Below are positions 19,497-30,452 of a stretch of DNA of 64,000 nucleotides, in pieces. Location: NCBI RefSeq assembly GCF_000026365.1, contig NC_012993.1, positions 1,302,001 to 1,366,000 on the forward strand. The letters run 5' to 3'. How positions within the stretch are numbered: the stretch's first letter is position 1; the number at the start of each line of letters is the position of its first letter. This DNA is from Zygosaccharomyces rouxii. Its lineage: Eukaryota > Ascomycota > Saccharomycetes > Saccharomycetales > Saccharomycetaceae. The position numbers and the translations under genes are program-made. The notes under the pieces are model-generated. The model did not search any database and was not told the DNA's origin. It saw only the letters and a list, made by a program, of their open reading frames with translations.

Positions 19497-20720
19497 TCAG
19501 GTAAATTGTCTGGAACCACCACGAACGAATTCAATGATTCTCCACCCTTCAGTCTCTTCATCTTCCACGTTTTCAGGATCTCTAGTAAAGACCATTGCGT
19601 ACGAACTCATTAAAATGTTAGATTCGTGACCTGCTGCCACCTCACCAGACTTTATACTTCTGTACAATTGAATCTCTTGAGCTCTGCAACCAACAATTAG
19701 AACTGGGATATCTTGTGGTGGCAACAATTTGGCACTAACGATATCCACACCTCTAATATCTAAGATACGACTGTCGGCAAACAATTTTTGATCCCTGAAG
19801 AACTTTTGTTGAGCTGCATAAACGTTAAATGGAGCTTCACTAAACCATTTTTTCAATGTTTTCTCATCACCTTTAGCGTAAGCTTCCAAAACTTCAGGGA
19901 TGACATAATCTCTCAATTGTCTAGTAAAACCTTCACTGGTAAACGATGGATCTAACAATTTGAACTGTCCGATAACTTTAGCAGTCTCGGTTTCAGCAAA
20001 AAATCCACCAACCTTATTAGTGATCTTTCTTAAAATTACAATTAGAGGATTTTCATTTTCGTTCCAAAGTCTTACTTTCAATTGTTGAATAGCACGACCA
20101 ATAAAGGTCTTTTCTCTAAAATCTTCCACTTTTTTACCTAAAGATTCCTTAGCTTCGATGTTTGTGGCCACCAAAGCGGTACCTGCTTCTTCGTTACTTC
20201 TAATGGCTCTGGCTCTTTTACCAGATGCAATTTCTCTTTCACGCTTTATTTTTCTCTGTTCTTTCGTTAAAAATCCACCATAACGAGATGTGTCTGCATC
20301 TTCCATGACTTCTGAAACATCCTTGTAAATTTTGGTATTCCTCACTGGTTCAAAACTCTTATCTAGTTTTTTAGCGGTTGCAGATGCTGCACTTCTAGTA
20401 GATTTGGCAATCTCCGATTCCCATGCCTTGCTAGCAATACCTTCAACCGTTTCACCAGTCTTTTGTAGAGTTTTACCAACGATGGTAGATCCTTTTTGAG
20501 CTCTTAAATAAGCTTCTCTGGCTCTTTTCACACCTTCAGAATCACCTAAACGTCCAGATGCATCCTGTAATGTTTTAATATTCTCTTGTAGCTCTTGAGA
20601 CTTCTCCCATTCTTTCTTGAAAGTATCACGGAAAATCTGAAGTGGACTACGACCTTGTAAAGACCTAGATGAAGTCGAAAAGAGTGCAACTGACCTCTGT
20701 GTTACTATTCCCTTGTACAT
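19497..20720 (-). CDS. TIM44: Mitochondrial import motor anchor Tim44
   Basis: The protein has 407 residues (431 in S. cerevisiae). The N-terminus is a Ser/Arg-rich mitochondrial presequence (ALFSTSSRSLQGRSPL). A helical Ssc1-binding region follows. The C-terminal Tim44 domain (about residues 215-400) includes LLDPSFTSEGFTRQLRDYV and IPVLIVGCRAQEIQ. Tim44 recruits mtHsp70 to the TIM23 channel on the matrix face. YIL022C homologue. From this point the S. cerevisiae chromosome IX order jumps to YIL031W, so a rearrangement relative to S. cerevisiae starts here. Confidence 0.96.
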   Translation of the reverse strand: MYKGIVTQRSVALFSTSSRSLQGRSPLQIFRDTFKKEWEKSQELQENIKTLQDASGRLGDSEGVKRAREAYLRAQKGSTIVGKTLQKTGETVEGIASKAWESEIAKSTRSAASATAKKLDKSFEPVRNTKIYKDVSEVMEDADTSRYGGFLTKEQRKIKREREIASGKRARAIRSNEEAGTALVATNIEAKESLGKKVEDFREKTFIGRAIQQLKVRLWNENENPLIVILRKITNKVGGFFAETETAKVIGQFKLLDPSFTSEGFTRQLRDYVIPEVLEAYAKGDEKTLKKWFSEAPFNVYAAQQKFFRDQKLFADSRILDIRGVDIVSAKLLPPQDIPVLIVGCRAQEIQLYRSIKSGEVAAGHESNILMSSYAMVFTRDPENVEDEETEGWRIIEFVRGGSRQFT

Positions 20721-21304
20721 GTTATATTATCTTATAGGTGGCCGGAAGAAGGAAGAAATAATACTGCACCTGCACAGTAAAACCAAACTAGCAGAAACTA
20801 GTGAAAATCTCTGATAACTCTCGAATCGAGTTCCTTGACCCTTTTTACAAGTCTTCTTTTGATGGTTTTAACTCTGGTTAAAGTTAAACTTTGTTCGTCC
20901 AATGTTTGAAAATTTTTGCATCTTGCAAGCGGTGAAAAAGTTGATTCGGATTTTGACAAGAGCAAGATGAGGTTAAATGTGGTCGTTTTCAATTCCTGAA
21001 AGCATCTATAGATTCCTTGGAATGTTCCGCATCTATTGATACCAATTTGAAGAGACTTCCTTTCGTTTTTTGAGTACTTTTATGCCCCCTTTGGTTTAAA
21101 CGATCGGTGTCCGTACAGTTTGATGCTCAAGAGCATTGAAATTGGGATGAAGGTTCAAAAAATTTACAGATGGTTCATGTTAAACTCATCACATAGAGAA
21201 ATCATTTCAGAGACCTCTGGTTTTCAGTCTATCCATATTCAATATTATTTCTGCTAGTTAAAAAATTGTAAGAGAGGTTCAAATCTGACTTTTGAGGATC
21301 TCTC
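20721..21304. other. Divergent promoter gap between TIM44 and ULP2
   Basis: The gap is 584 bases of ordinary AT-rich sequence. A minus-strand frame at 20798-20992 begins with ATG but has no recognisable features and lies in the TIM44 promoter; I did not call it. No clear binding-site cluster. Confidence 0.45.
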
Positions 21305-24300
21305 ATGTCGAATAAAAGACGGAGGATCCAAGGTCTTTTGCCGATCAATACGATTCAGTCCCATGGTGGTACCAAAGACGATAGACATAGTCATGAGAAT
21401 AATGGTGATACATATCCAAGCGTAGATTTGAATGGTTCAGGATCTCCTAGAAGGTACAGAGAATTTAGAAAAGATCCTCGAGTGGTAGAGGAATTGAATC
21501 ATTCGTCAACTAGGGATTTCTTGCCCCTAGGAGATGATAGCGAAACGTTTGAAAGAGCTGCAGAAAATAAAGAGGGAAAAGAAGACCAGAATCAAGAAGA
21601 AGATCAAGCTCAACATCAAGATTTTGAAACTTTGGAAGAGACCACGCCTTTGAGACGTAGCATTAAAAGGGCCAATGGGTTATTATTTGCATCACCTGCA
21701 GAAGATGAGATTAAACATGGATTCAATGGAGTAGCGGCAACTGCACTTAAGGTGACAACATCTGGTGTTTTGAGAACTGTTGATATAAGGAAACAGATGG
21801 ATGAAAAGAATCAATGCCTTATGATATTCCATAATGATTCACAGGGACCTAGAGTCAATTTTACCCATCGAAATTTTGAAATTAAAAATTCTCAATTGGA
21901 ACTTTTGCGTGATTGTGAAATGGTAATCTTTGATAAAGATAGCACTTGCATGGCAATGGTTTTGAAAGATCTGAGATTTATAGATATGGATATCAAATCC
22001 AAGGTGGGACGTATACAGACGAAATTGTTATTGTGGATGAGTGACATGGAAGGTAAAGATAGTAGAATTAATAAAGTTAAGAATACTGTTACTGCGAATC
22101 AAAGTATTCAAACTAAGACGATGGAAGGTAGAGCTTTAGTGGTTAAAAAATTAAATGAAATTGCTATTCAGGATTGTAAAAGATCGGTTTTTACGATATC
22201 TTCAGATGATGCTGTGGAGAGATTAAAATCTAAAAGGAATTTTTTGGATAAAAAGAATTTCTCATCATTGGGACCTCAGAAAAGGTTATCACAATATGCC
22301 TCCTCAGCTAGTCACAAGATACATGTACCGAGAACCCCTGTAGTCCATGATTTAGATGAGCCTCCCCTACCAAAAGTATCTGCCAAAGATTTTTATCATT
22401 CTAATACAGAGCACACTAATACTACTGATAACACTACAGATTTGTCCTCACCCGGTGAAAAGGTAGAAAAAGTAGAAACGGAACAAAAGAAAGATCCTTC
22501 GGAAGGGGTGAGAAGATCTGATAGGACCAAGAGTCGAAGTCCCGCACTGAAGCAAAGTACGCTTTGGGATTTGGATTCTGAAAAAGATTTTGAAACACCA
22601 GAGATTTTCAAACCAAAATTACGCCATAAATTTGAAGACGGGTCCAAATATACGATAACGAATCAAGATTTTAGATGTCTTTACAATCATGATTGGATTA
22701 ATGATAGCATTTTGGATTTTTTCACCAAGTATTATGTGGAAAATTCAATTGAAAGGGGAATAGTGAAAAGGGATGAAGTTCATATAATGTCATCTTTCTT
22801 TTATACCAAATTGGTTAGTGATCCTAGTAACTATTATGGGAACGTGAAAAAATGGGTGAACAATTGTGATCTTTTCAAGAAGAAATATGTCGTGGTGCCG
22901 ATTAATAACAGTTATCATTGGTTTGGTTGCATTATTACCAATTTGAATGTCTTGTACAATCATTTTAAAGGTTTGGATACGGTTAGTCATTTTTTGCAGG
23001 CAAATGATGGCAAGAATCCAAATGCTGGATCTGGGAAGGTAGAAGATGATGAAATTTCCGTGAGTACGCCTATTGTAACGATACTCACGTTTGATTCATT
23101 AAGGCAGACACACACTAGAGAAATTGATCCAATAAAGGAGTTTTTAATGGCTTATGCCAAGGACAAGTATTCAATGGATATTGATAAAACTCTGATTAAG
23201 ATGAAAACTTGCATGGTCCCTCAACAACCAAATATGAGCGATTGCGGGGTTCATGTTATCCTCAATACCAAGAAATTCTTTGAAGATCCGAAGGCTACAA
23301 TGGATATGTGGAGAATGACAAAGATAAGAAATAAGCAATCCACTAGGGTAGTCAATGAATATTTTGATAGAGCTTCTCGTTCTGGGGCAAGGAAAGATCT
23401 TAGAAATGTATTATGGGATCTACAGAAAAAACAGATAGAGTTGATGAAAGAGAGAAACGAATACATTCCAGAAGAAGATAGTGGTCTAAAAAATGAGGAT
23501 GAAGATGACGGAGACATCGAAATAATAGAGAATTTCCCACAGAATGAGAAAGAAAGTACTGATCAGGGACCATCAAAAGACTTGGTAGAAGTAGCTCCTG
23601 ATCAACGATTGTCCCCGAAGTCTGCTGTAAAGAAATCATTAGAGAATTCGCCCACTCCAGCTAACGATGTCCAAGAAAAAGATTTAGCAAAGAGCAAGGA
23701 TGATAAAATCAGCATTGATAGAGATAGGATGGTTTACCATTCTAAACATTCTTCTCCCCAGCGTCATGTGTTGGAAAGCTCCCCAATTGGAGAGAGACCA
23801 GATGAGAACAATAGGAAAAATTCGGATGGACTCAGTTCTCCCTACTTTGGTGATTCACCATTGAAAAGAAGGGCGCCTTCCTTTGGTTATAAACCTCGTG
23901 AAACTATATTATCACCGAAACACAGCAGTTTCGTCGATGTGCATGAATCTGACCAAGAAGAACGTCGTAGGGCAAGCTCTACTTCTCTTAAAAGTTCTGC
24001 TTCTCCGGTGATCCTCACCAATGAAATGCCTTATGGTAAGAAGTTACCTGTAACTACGAATCATTTTTATGGTGAGAGATCATCTCCATCTTCCTCCAGT
24101 GAAAAAGCCCTTATTTCTGATCTAGATCAAGATAGCGATGTCAATCTAGTTGGTGGGACCAAGTCTGAACTTGTCGGTAAAGATGATAAGTTGAGTCATT
24201 TACAACAAGAGTTTGAAAGGGAATTGAATGATAATATTAGTCAAACTAAAGATGTTGGTATGTTTTTAAATCGGCCTAATAAAAGACAATTGCGTCCTGT

Positions 24301-24433
24301 TCTTGTCAATAGCTCTAGAAACATTTTGGAAAACGATATCCACAACGTCAATCGCGTTGGTGACGAACCATCTAACGCAGTCATAATTTCTCAAAATGAT
24401 GTACAAGCAATATCATCGGAAGAAAAGAAATGA
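21305..24433 (+). CDS. ULP2: SUMO-specific protease Ulp2
   Basis: The protein has 1042 residues (1034 in S. cerevisiae). The central C48 peptidase domain spans about residues 440-690. The catalytic triad is visible: His538 in YHWFGC, Asp597 in LTFDSL and Cys647 in SDCGVH. Long, polar, probably disordered arms lie on both sides, as in Ulp2. It removes poly-SUMO chains in the nucleus and is needed for recovery from checkpoint arrest and for chromosome stability. YIL031W homologue, convergent with SSM4 (YIL030C) as in S. cerevisiae. The start at 21305 is the first ATG of the open frame. Confidence 0.96.
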   Translation: MSNKRRRIQGLLPINTIQSHGGTKDDRHSHENNGDTYPSVDLNGSGSPRRYREFRKDPRVVEELNHSSTRDFLPLGDDSETFERAAENKEGKEDQNQEEDQAQHQDFETLEETTPLRRSIKRANGLLFASPAEDEIKHGFNGVAATALKVTTSGVLRTVDIRKQMDEKNQCLMIFHNDSQGPRVNFTHRNFEIKNSQLELLRDCEMVIFDKDSTCMAMVLKDLRFIDMDIKSKVGRIQTKLLLWMSDMEGKDSRINKVKNTVTANQSIQTKTMEGRALVVKKLNEIAIQDCKRSVFTISSDDAVERLKSKRNFLDKKNFSSLGPQKRLSQYASSASHKIHVPRTPVVHDLDEPPLPKVSAKDFYHSNTEHTNTTDNTTDLSSPGEKVEKVETEQKKDPSEGVRRSDRTKSRSPALKQSTLWDLDSEKDFETPEIFKPKLRHKFEDGSKYTITNQDFRCLYNHDWINDSILDFFTKYYVENSIERGIVKRDEVHIMSSFFYTKLVSDPSNYYGNVKKWVNNCDLFKKKYVVVPINNSYHWFGCIITNLNVLYNHFKGLDTVSHFLQANDGKNPNAGSGKVEDDEISVSTPIVTILTFDSLRQTHTREIDPIKEFLMAYAKDKYSMDIDKTLIKMKTCMVPQQPNMSDCGVHVILNTKKFFEDPKATMDMWRMTKIRNKQSTRVVNEYFDRASRSGARKDLRNVLWDLQKKQIELMKERNEYIPEEDSGLKNEDEDDGDIEIIENFPQNEKESTDQGPSKDLVEVAPDQRLSPKSAVKKSLENSPTPANDVQEKDLAKSKDDKISIDRDRMVYHSKHSSPQRHVLESSPIGERPDENNRKNSDGLSSPYFGDSPLKRRAPSFGYKPRETILSPKHSSFVDVHESDQEERRRASSTSLKSSASPVILTNEMPYGKKLPVTTNHFYGERSSPSSSSEKALISDLDQDSDVNLVGGTKSELVGKDDKLSHLQQEFERELNDNISQTKDVGMFLNRPNKRQLRPVLVNSSRNILENDIHNVNRVGDEPSNAVIISQNDVQAISSEEKK

Positions 24434-24691
24434 GTTTTGATATAAAAGTGAGCAGCATATATAGTACTTTACATTTTCGGAAAGGAGTACCCTCCATATT
24501 TTTTAGAAAATCTCTTTAATTAGCATTAACTTAATAGTAACAGAAAATATTGACTTAATATTAACAAAAAATATTGACGATGAGACAATCGTATATATAT
24601 ATAAATCTACAACAAACATACAACTGACACACGTAAATGCAAAGGAAATGGCAGTAGAGAAACGATAATGACTTTATTTCACAAATTGGGT

Positions 24692-27600
24692 TTATTCATT
24701 ATTGGAAAAATTTTCCAAAATTCTTCCCCTAGCGTAAACCTCGTCCTTTACGTTTTGAACAGCGGCACCAAACCATTTCTTAGAAGTGGCACCAATGGAC
24801 CAAACCAAATGATTACCGAGGATGATGCAAATCATAATATAGCACAAGTGTTGGGGTACTGTCCATGGTACAGAATCGGATTCTGGCATTAATCTGTAAC
24901 GCCATAAAAATCTAAAGGATGCACCCCATGATGTGTAGACTTCAGGATGAATCCAATATTCTACAGTGGACATGAATAACCATGAGATCACCAAGGGGAA
25001 AGTCGTTATTAACATGAACTTCATTCTTGTGAACAAAGTTTTAATAAAAAGCTTGAACATCATAGAAAAGGTACGATTTCTGTAACCGTAAACTTCAGCA
25101 GATAATTTGATCCCATTGATACACATGAATAACACCAGGAAGTTCAGAGATTCGTAATCTGATACCTTCTTTAGATATTTTGAAACGAAAACGCCTTTCT
25201 TGGGAAAGAACATCTTAATCACATACTCTAGGGCAAATGTTCTAAATTGTTCCCAGTTGAAAGCCACGGTTTGTAATAAAATGTAAATTAAAGTGAAAAA
25301 CATCAGAAGAGCTGTAACAGATTTCACTTCCCCACGGTTTAAAATGTTAGATAATACAGTTGTCCAGCTCATTTCACGGTTCAAAGTATCTAACTCGACT
25401 TGCTGACCACGACGAACTTCACCAGCATCTTGTTCATTTTCTTCGCCACCCACAGGAACAATGTGATCGTTCAAATTAATCCTAGATAATTTATAATGGT
25501 GGTATTTTTCCAATAAGACAGATCCCAATACAGCACCCGCGCAAACAAAGAAAATGTCGAGCTGTTTATATTTCAGTTTCATCATGTAAAGTGTACTTTC
25601 CCGGGCAGTTTCTTGATTAAAAGTCCCCAACAGCACTAGAAACACAACTGGCGTGATAAGAGTTGTTACCAAATATTGACAGCCAATTGCCGTGGATAGG
25701 ACTAGAACAGAGGCAAATAACCACACGAAAGCAATGAGCAAGGAATATCTCATTCTGAAACTTGGTGGGGTGTAAACAATTGAGTAACCATCAAATTCGG
25801 TATTCTGTTCGTCCAAATAACCGAAGTCACCGGAGTTCTGTCTATTCCTTTCTTTAATGGCTTCCAGATCCAAAGGTTTTAATAGCTTATCATCCTTAGT
25901 AACAGGTACAAACAGAGTTTGGACATAATTTCTCGAAACAATATCTGAAGAGGGAACACGCATTAAAATACCATCAGGAATGAAATACGCATGAACAGAA
26001 GAATTCATACGGAAAAGTTCATTTGCCTGACTCAAAGTTTTAGGAGCAGTGAAAAGGTCAGGATTTGACCACTGAGCCTTCTTTGCATTGAAAAATCTGT
26101 AAAACAGATTACGGTACAAAATGTATCCTCTTTCAGTAGGAACTTCACCACCCAAAATGAATGAAGAAAGACGAAGTTTTCTAGTGGAAACATCGAATGC
26201 ACGAATCCAATATTTTCTCACGTATAAATTGACCGATGGCTTGGATTCGATAATCAGTTTAGTGAAATAAAATGGAGCAATAAAACATTCTAAAGTTTTA
26301 ACTTTACTCTCGAAAAATAAATTGGAAGTGACAAGCATCTTGGACTGTAGCAGATGAGGGAATAAAACTCTTGTATGAAACCCAAATCCAACAATTATGA
26401 AGACAGCATAGATGAACATAGATAACAACAGTCTAGATAACTGGATGTTCAAAGGATGGATTAAACTGTCTTGTAAAATCTTGATATTTGGATCATCAGG
26501 AGATCTGATAAAGAATAGAACACCTGGTCTTATAATGTGCAACCTAATCATTCCGATATATTTGGCAAACCAATACATGTAAAGGGTCCCAACGGTCCAA
26601 TAAACGAAAAAGATCAGAGGTGGCCAAAATTTACAAATTTCCGGAGCCCAAGTGTAACTACCTGGAGACAACATGGGAGCAAATAGGGCAAAATCCAACA
26701 ATAATCCGGCCAAAATGGGGAAACCTGCAAGTTCAATGAAGAAAAGAGTAAAAACTTTGAAAGTACATTTTATGGCAAATAAAATTTGGAAGACGAGTCT
26801 TCTAGTACGATTTCTCATACCATTAGTACGACTGTAACCTTTTGAGATCCATTCGGAACCCAAGCTTACCAATCCAATAGCGGTCGCATAGCATGTGACT
26901 GCTGGTATGCTCCTGATGATGATGGAAGATTTCATTGTATTTTTAGTGTATCCGTAGTAGTACTCGGTAATAAAGCTAACCACATCACCAATCAGCCATT
27001 GATTAAATGAATCGTAAAAGGGCACTTTATCCATAGCGTATGAATGAGCCTTGGAAAGACGCAATAGATAGTACAGACGAAGTGCACCATGGCAGAAAAT
27101 CTTTATCAAGCCCAAATAACATTTTAGGAGTCCATAACCGATGAATGTTGGGATCAAGTATGAGAGACCTAAGTATCCAGCGATCACAACAACAGCCACA
27201 CAGAAATATGCAAGTACATTGAACAAGTTCAGTTTTAGGTTTATTATGATTGGAGGTGGTAATTGTTGGTTTACATCCTCATCCTCAAAATTTTCTGCAT
27301 TAAAAACCTGTGGTTGTTCTTCTTCCTGTTCGGGTACTTCGTCTTGTGCGTTTTGGTTATGTGGCTGTGGCCCTTCCTGTTCCTGTGCTGGTTCCTGCTC
27401 ATGTTCTTGTTGGTGCTGCTGCTGTTGTTCATTATTACCAGCCATGCGTGCATCCATCATATCATCAAATTGAGCCTGTGCTCTGTGATTTTCAAAGACT
27501 TCTTGTGGACGAGGCAAAATATCATTAGGACGGTCTTGTTCCTCTTGACCTGGACCTTGGCCAAACAAATGGGTTCCTTGGAAAGAATTTTGGTTGATTT

Positions 27601-28597
27601 GAGGTCCTTCATTGTCCTGTTCATCTTCAGTAAGTTCATCATCTTCGTGAACATGAGGTGATGTAGCTCTAGGTTCATATTCTGGTGGTCTCTCGTTGTC
27701 ATCGTCTTGTTCAGAATTGTGTTGAACTTCTGGGTCGTTTTCTTCATCAAGACGAAGAGCATTACGAATAGCTTCGCTATTACGAAGTTCGTCTCTAGCT
27801 CTCATTATTTTAGCCACATTTTCAATCGTTTCATCATCCATTAGTGGAAATCTTTCCTTTAATTGAGTTTTCAAAAGTTCTTCCTTGGTGAATTGGGGCC
27901 CAATCTTGTGCAGTACCATTTTACCAAACACGCTTTCTCTAACAATCATATCGTATTGAAAGTAAAGACCAATGTGAAGAACTACCACCATAAAGAGTTG
28001 CCAAGCGGTAAACCTGTAATTAAGAGCCAATTGGATGGCATAAGTAGTGTCTGTGATTTTTTCAGGAATATCATAACGATAACCAAAGATAACACTGTCG
28101 TAGAAGCTGTTTGGATAGGGCATTTCGCCATCTAACAACATCGTGTAAATCTTACCGAAAGCATTCCACACTAAAAGTGTCATAAAACAGAATAAAAACC
28201 CTGCTAAAATTGATGTGACTTTAACTTTTAAGAAGCTTAAAAATGAAATGGTGCTTTTCTTTAGGAACAAAGACAAGGGTATTCTTTCTGGCATATTTTC
28301 AGCATAAGTTGTCTTAAAGTTGATGGGATGATGACAAATGTCACAATTCACAGTCGTCCCCGGTTTACTCACGTCGATATTCTTGGATGCAGTCCATTCC
28401 AAAAGACATGATTCATGAATGTATTTGATTGATCCTTTACACTTACATGGATGGTATAGCGCATTGTCACTTACAGCTTCACCTCTGCATATACGGCAGG
28501 TAGCGCCTGCCATTGATTCCTCATTCTCTAACTTATCACTAGGTTGTTCAGGCTGCTTAGGTGGATCATATACTCCTTGAGCGCCATCAACCTCCAT
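24692..28597 (-). CDS. SSM4: ER/inner nuclear membrane ubiquitin ligase Doa10
   Basis: The protein has 1301 residues (1319 in S. cerevisiae). An N-terminal RING-CH domain at about residues 31-92 has the expected Cys/His spacing (CRICRGE, HPCKCKGS, CLLEW, CDICHHPI). More than ten hydrophobic segments and a cytosolic loop rich in Gln and Glu (about residues 300-440) follow. Doa10 ubiquitinates ERAD-C and nuclear-envelope substrates with Ubc6 and Ubc7. YIL030C homologue. The Gln/Glu-rich loop produces long open frames on other strands near 27260-27760; these are shadows. Confidence 0.97.
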   Translation of the reverse strand: MEVDGAQGVYDPPKQPEQPSDKLENEESMAGATCRICRGEAVSDNALYHPCKCKGSIKYIHESCLLEWTASKNIDVSKPGTTVNCDICHHPINFKTTYAENMPERIPLSLFLKKSTISFLSFLKVKVTSILAGFLFCFMTLLVWNAFGKIYTMLLDGEMPYPNSFYDSVIFGYRYDIPEKITDTTYAIQLALNYRFTAWQLFMVVVLHIGLYFQYDMIVRESVFGKMVLHKIGPQFTKEELLKTQLKERFPLMDDETIENVAKIMRARDELRNSEAIRNALRLDEENDPEVQHNSEQDDDNERPPEYEPRATSPHVHEDDELTEDEQDNEGPQINQNSFQGTHLFGQGPGQEEQDRPNDILPRPQEVFENHRAQAQFDDMMDARMAGNNEQQQQHQQEHEQEPAQEQEGPQPHNQNAQDEVPEQEEEQPQVFNAENFEDEDVNQQLPPPIIINLKLNLFNVLAYFCVAVVVIAGYLGLSYLIPTFIGYGLLKCYLGLIKIFCHGALRLYYLLRLSKAHSYAMDKVPFYDSFNQWLIGDVVSFITEYYYGYTKNTMKSSIIIRSIPAVTCYATAIGLVSLGSEWISKGYSRTNGMRNRTRRLVFQILFAIKCTFKVFTLFFIELAGFPILAGLLLDFALFAPMLSPGSYTWAPEICKFWPPLIFFVYWTVGTLYMYWFAKYIGMIRLHIIRPGVLFFIRSPDDPNIKILQDSLIHPLNIQLSRLLLSMFIYAVFIIVGFGFHTRVLFPHLLQSKMLVTSNLFFESKVKTLECFIAPFYFTKLIIESKPSVNLYVRKYWIRAFDVSTRKLRLSSFILGGEVPTERGYILYRNLFYRFFNAKKAQWSNPDLFTAPKTLSQANELFRMNSSVHAYFIPDGILMRVPSSDIVSRNYVQTLFVPVTKDDKLLKPLDLEAIKERNRQNSGDFGYLDEQNTEFDGYSIVYTPPSFRMRYSLLIAFVWLFASVLVLSTAIGCQYLVTTLITPVVFLVLLGTFNQETARESTLYMMKLKYKQLDIFFVCAGAVLGSVLLEKYHHYKLSRINLNDHIVPVGGEENEQDAGEVRRGQQVELDTLNREMSWTTVLSNILNRGEVKSVTALLMFFTLIYILLQTVAFNWEQFRTFALEYVIKMFFPKKGVFVSKYLKKVSDYESLNFLVLFMCINGIKLSAEVYGYRNRTFSMMFKLFIKTLFTRMKFMLITTFPLVISWLFMSTVEYWIHPEVYTSWGASFRFLWRYRLMPESDSVPWTVPQHLCYIMICIILGNHLVWSIGATSKKWFGAAVQNVKDEVYARGRILENFSNNE

Positions 28598-29339
28598 TTT
28601 TCAACGTATTGACGAGAAAAAATGACGGGTTTTTGATTCCTCAGAAAGACTTCAATCGTTCTTGTAGTGCTGTCTATCACAGGATACTACTTTAAGGATC
28701 CCAGACTTCAACGATGGATATTAAACTTTCTCTTGGGTCTTTTCCTGACAATACGCTGACCTTTATTCAAGTCCTCGCTTCTTCTTTATACCATCAGATT
28801 CTTTAGTGTTAATCCGAATCGTGATTTGTGACACAAAATTTTTGAACGACGAAAAAAAAAAATTAAAATAAAATAAAAATGATAATATCAGGGTTCGAAT
28901 GGAGGATAATCTAATGTCTTATTTAATCATAAATTTTAAAGGCTCTTTAGCGGCTACAAGATATACCTATTATTTCCAGATTTCTATCCAGAATTGTTTC
29001 TACTTTTTTAAGGTTTTTTTTGAAGCCACCGTATGGTCGTAATGCCATGTAATATCAATAATGCTAATAATTATAATATTAATAACGGGACTATGAAGAA
29101 ATAAATGCAAAAGGATTCTAGAAAAATGCTCGAATGAGGTGGGTAATTATACAAATCTAGTTGGCTGATGAATGGAGAATTTTGTGTTTTTTTTTTCATT
29201 TCCAAGGCCCCATGTACTGGGTAGGGGAGTTCCTCTGTCATAATTCTTCTTCCATTTTGGATTGGAAAATATCTTGTTAATTTCTTTTAACATAGACTAT
29301 AATTCTTGCACAGTTTGGTGTAAAAAATCAAGTTCTTTT
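28598..29339. other. Intergenic gap: SSM4 promoter and downstream of the coiled-coil gene
   Basis: This is 742 bases of AT-rich DNA with A-rich tracts (28850-28880) and a T tract (29188-29197). GGTTCGAATGG near 28894 resembles a tRNA B box but no cloverleaf can be drawn. No gene is supported; an origin of replication is possible in such DNA but I see no exact consensus. Confidence 0.4.
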
Positions 29340-30452
29340 TTACTGGACACAAAATTTCTTGATCAATTCTTCATGGTGGGCTTGTAAATCCTGCGATTGT
29401 CGTTGATCACTCCTTTGGGCGCTTCTTTGTAATTCATGGTCTTCCCCTTGTGAATTATTCAATAGAGACATACAATTCAATTTTTCCCTCTGCAGTCTTT
29501 GAGCATTTTCAAGAGCCAATTTATCTGCTTGTGTTCTTGACTTTAGCTGTTGCAAATCATCAATTCTTTGCTTGATTAGCTCAGAGATGATTTCTTCGTA
29601 ACCACATTTCATTTTTTCTGCACCAGCAGTCAATTCTTCATTAGTCTCAGTCAAATTATCAATCACCTGGTGTAAGCCGGCCTTTTCAGCTTCAGCTTGA
29701 TGCCTGGTGGTAATCAAAGCATTTTCAAAAGTTTGAGCCCTAAATGCTTCAATTTGCAAATTTCTCATCGTGTCATTATGTATGTGATTGAGACTAACTA
29801 CCAATTGGCTCAATGCAGCTATCTCCGTCTTCAATTCTCGATTCACCAAAAATGTCTCTAATCTTTCTTTTACAACCTTGTCATACATTTTACGGCTAAT
29901 CGAATCTTTTGAGGGAAGCTCAATTATTCCAAAATTCTCCTTTCGAAGATCCTTAGCCAGGCTTCGTATACTAACATTATTTGGGGTTGGTGCCTTGTTA
30001 TTAGATGTTAATTCAGATGTATGGGATGCCAATTTCCCATCTTCCTTCTTGAGAGCACAGTAATCACTTTTAAATTCTTCGATGTCATCTAAACCGACAA
30101 TTGTATTCTGAAATTGGGGATCAAAATCAACGCTCAGGTTGAGACCATTGATTACCTTAATTGAATCTTGAATTGGACTTTCGGCGCTACCATCGTCATC
30201 GCTATAGACAACATGTTCACTGGCAGGATCGCTGGGGCTGTTGGGAATTGAGGGATATACTCCCGTCTCTTCAGGAATAGCTGTAGAGCAAGCAGAGTCG
30301 GTTTTCTCACTTTCGAATTGAAAATTCAAGCTTTCATTGGATTCAAATTCCGAGCTGCCCTGGTCAATGACAGTTGCTTCAGATTCACTGTGATCAGAAG
30401 ACTTAACGCTGTTGTTAGAGCGGACAGAAGAAAATATCTTCTTTAAACCCAT
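29340..30452 (-). CDS. Unrecognised coiled-coil protein (370 aa)
   Basis: I do not recognise this protein. The N-terminal half (residues 1-160) is acidic, Ser-rich and probably disordered. From about residue 165 to 345 it is rich in Leu, Glu, Gln and Lys with heptad-like spacing, so a long coiled coil is likely; the tail is Gln/Arg-rich. It starts MGLKKIF at the first ATG. It lies between SSM4 (YIL030C homologue) and the tRNA-Lys/CDC26 pair, where S. cerevisiae has only short or doubtful ORFs. The length and even composition argue for a real gene. A scaffold or cytoskeletal role would be a guess. Confidence 0.75.
   Translation of the reverse strand: MGLKKIFSSVRSNNSVKSSDHSESEATVIDQGSSEFESNESLNFQFESEKTDSACSTAIPEETGVYPSIPNSPSDPASEHVVYSDDDGSAESPIQDSIKVINGLNLSVDFDPQFQNTIVGLDDIEEFKSDYCALKKEDGKLASHTSELTSNNKAPTPNNVSIRSLAKDLRKENFGIIELPSKDSISRKMYDKVVKERLETFLVNRELKTEIAALSQLVVSLNHIHNDTMRNLQIEAFRAQTFENALITTRHQAEAEKAGLHQVIDNLTETNEELTAGAEKMKCGYEEIISELIKQRIDDLQQLKSRTQADKLALENAQRLQREKLNCMSLLNNSQGEDHELQRSAQRSDQRQSQDLQAHHEELIKKFCVQ

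Noticed and set aside
27263..27762. Several long ORFs opposite or out of frame with SSM4
   Set aside because: They come from the Gln/Glu/Asn-rich SSM4 loop; low-complexity codons leave alternative frames open and give Leu- or Cys-rich nonsense.
28888..28910. GGTTCGAATGG resembling a tRNA B box
   Set aside because: No acceptor, D or anticodon arm can be paired around it.
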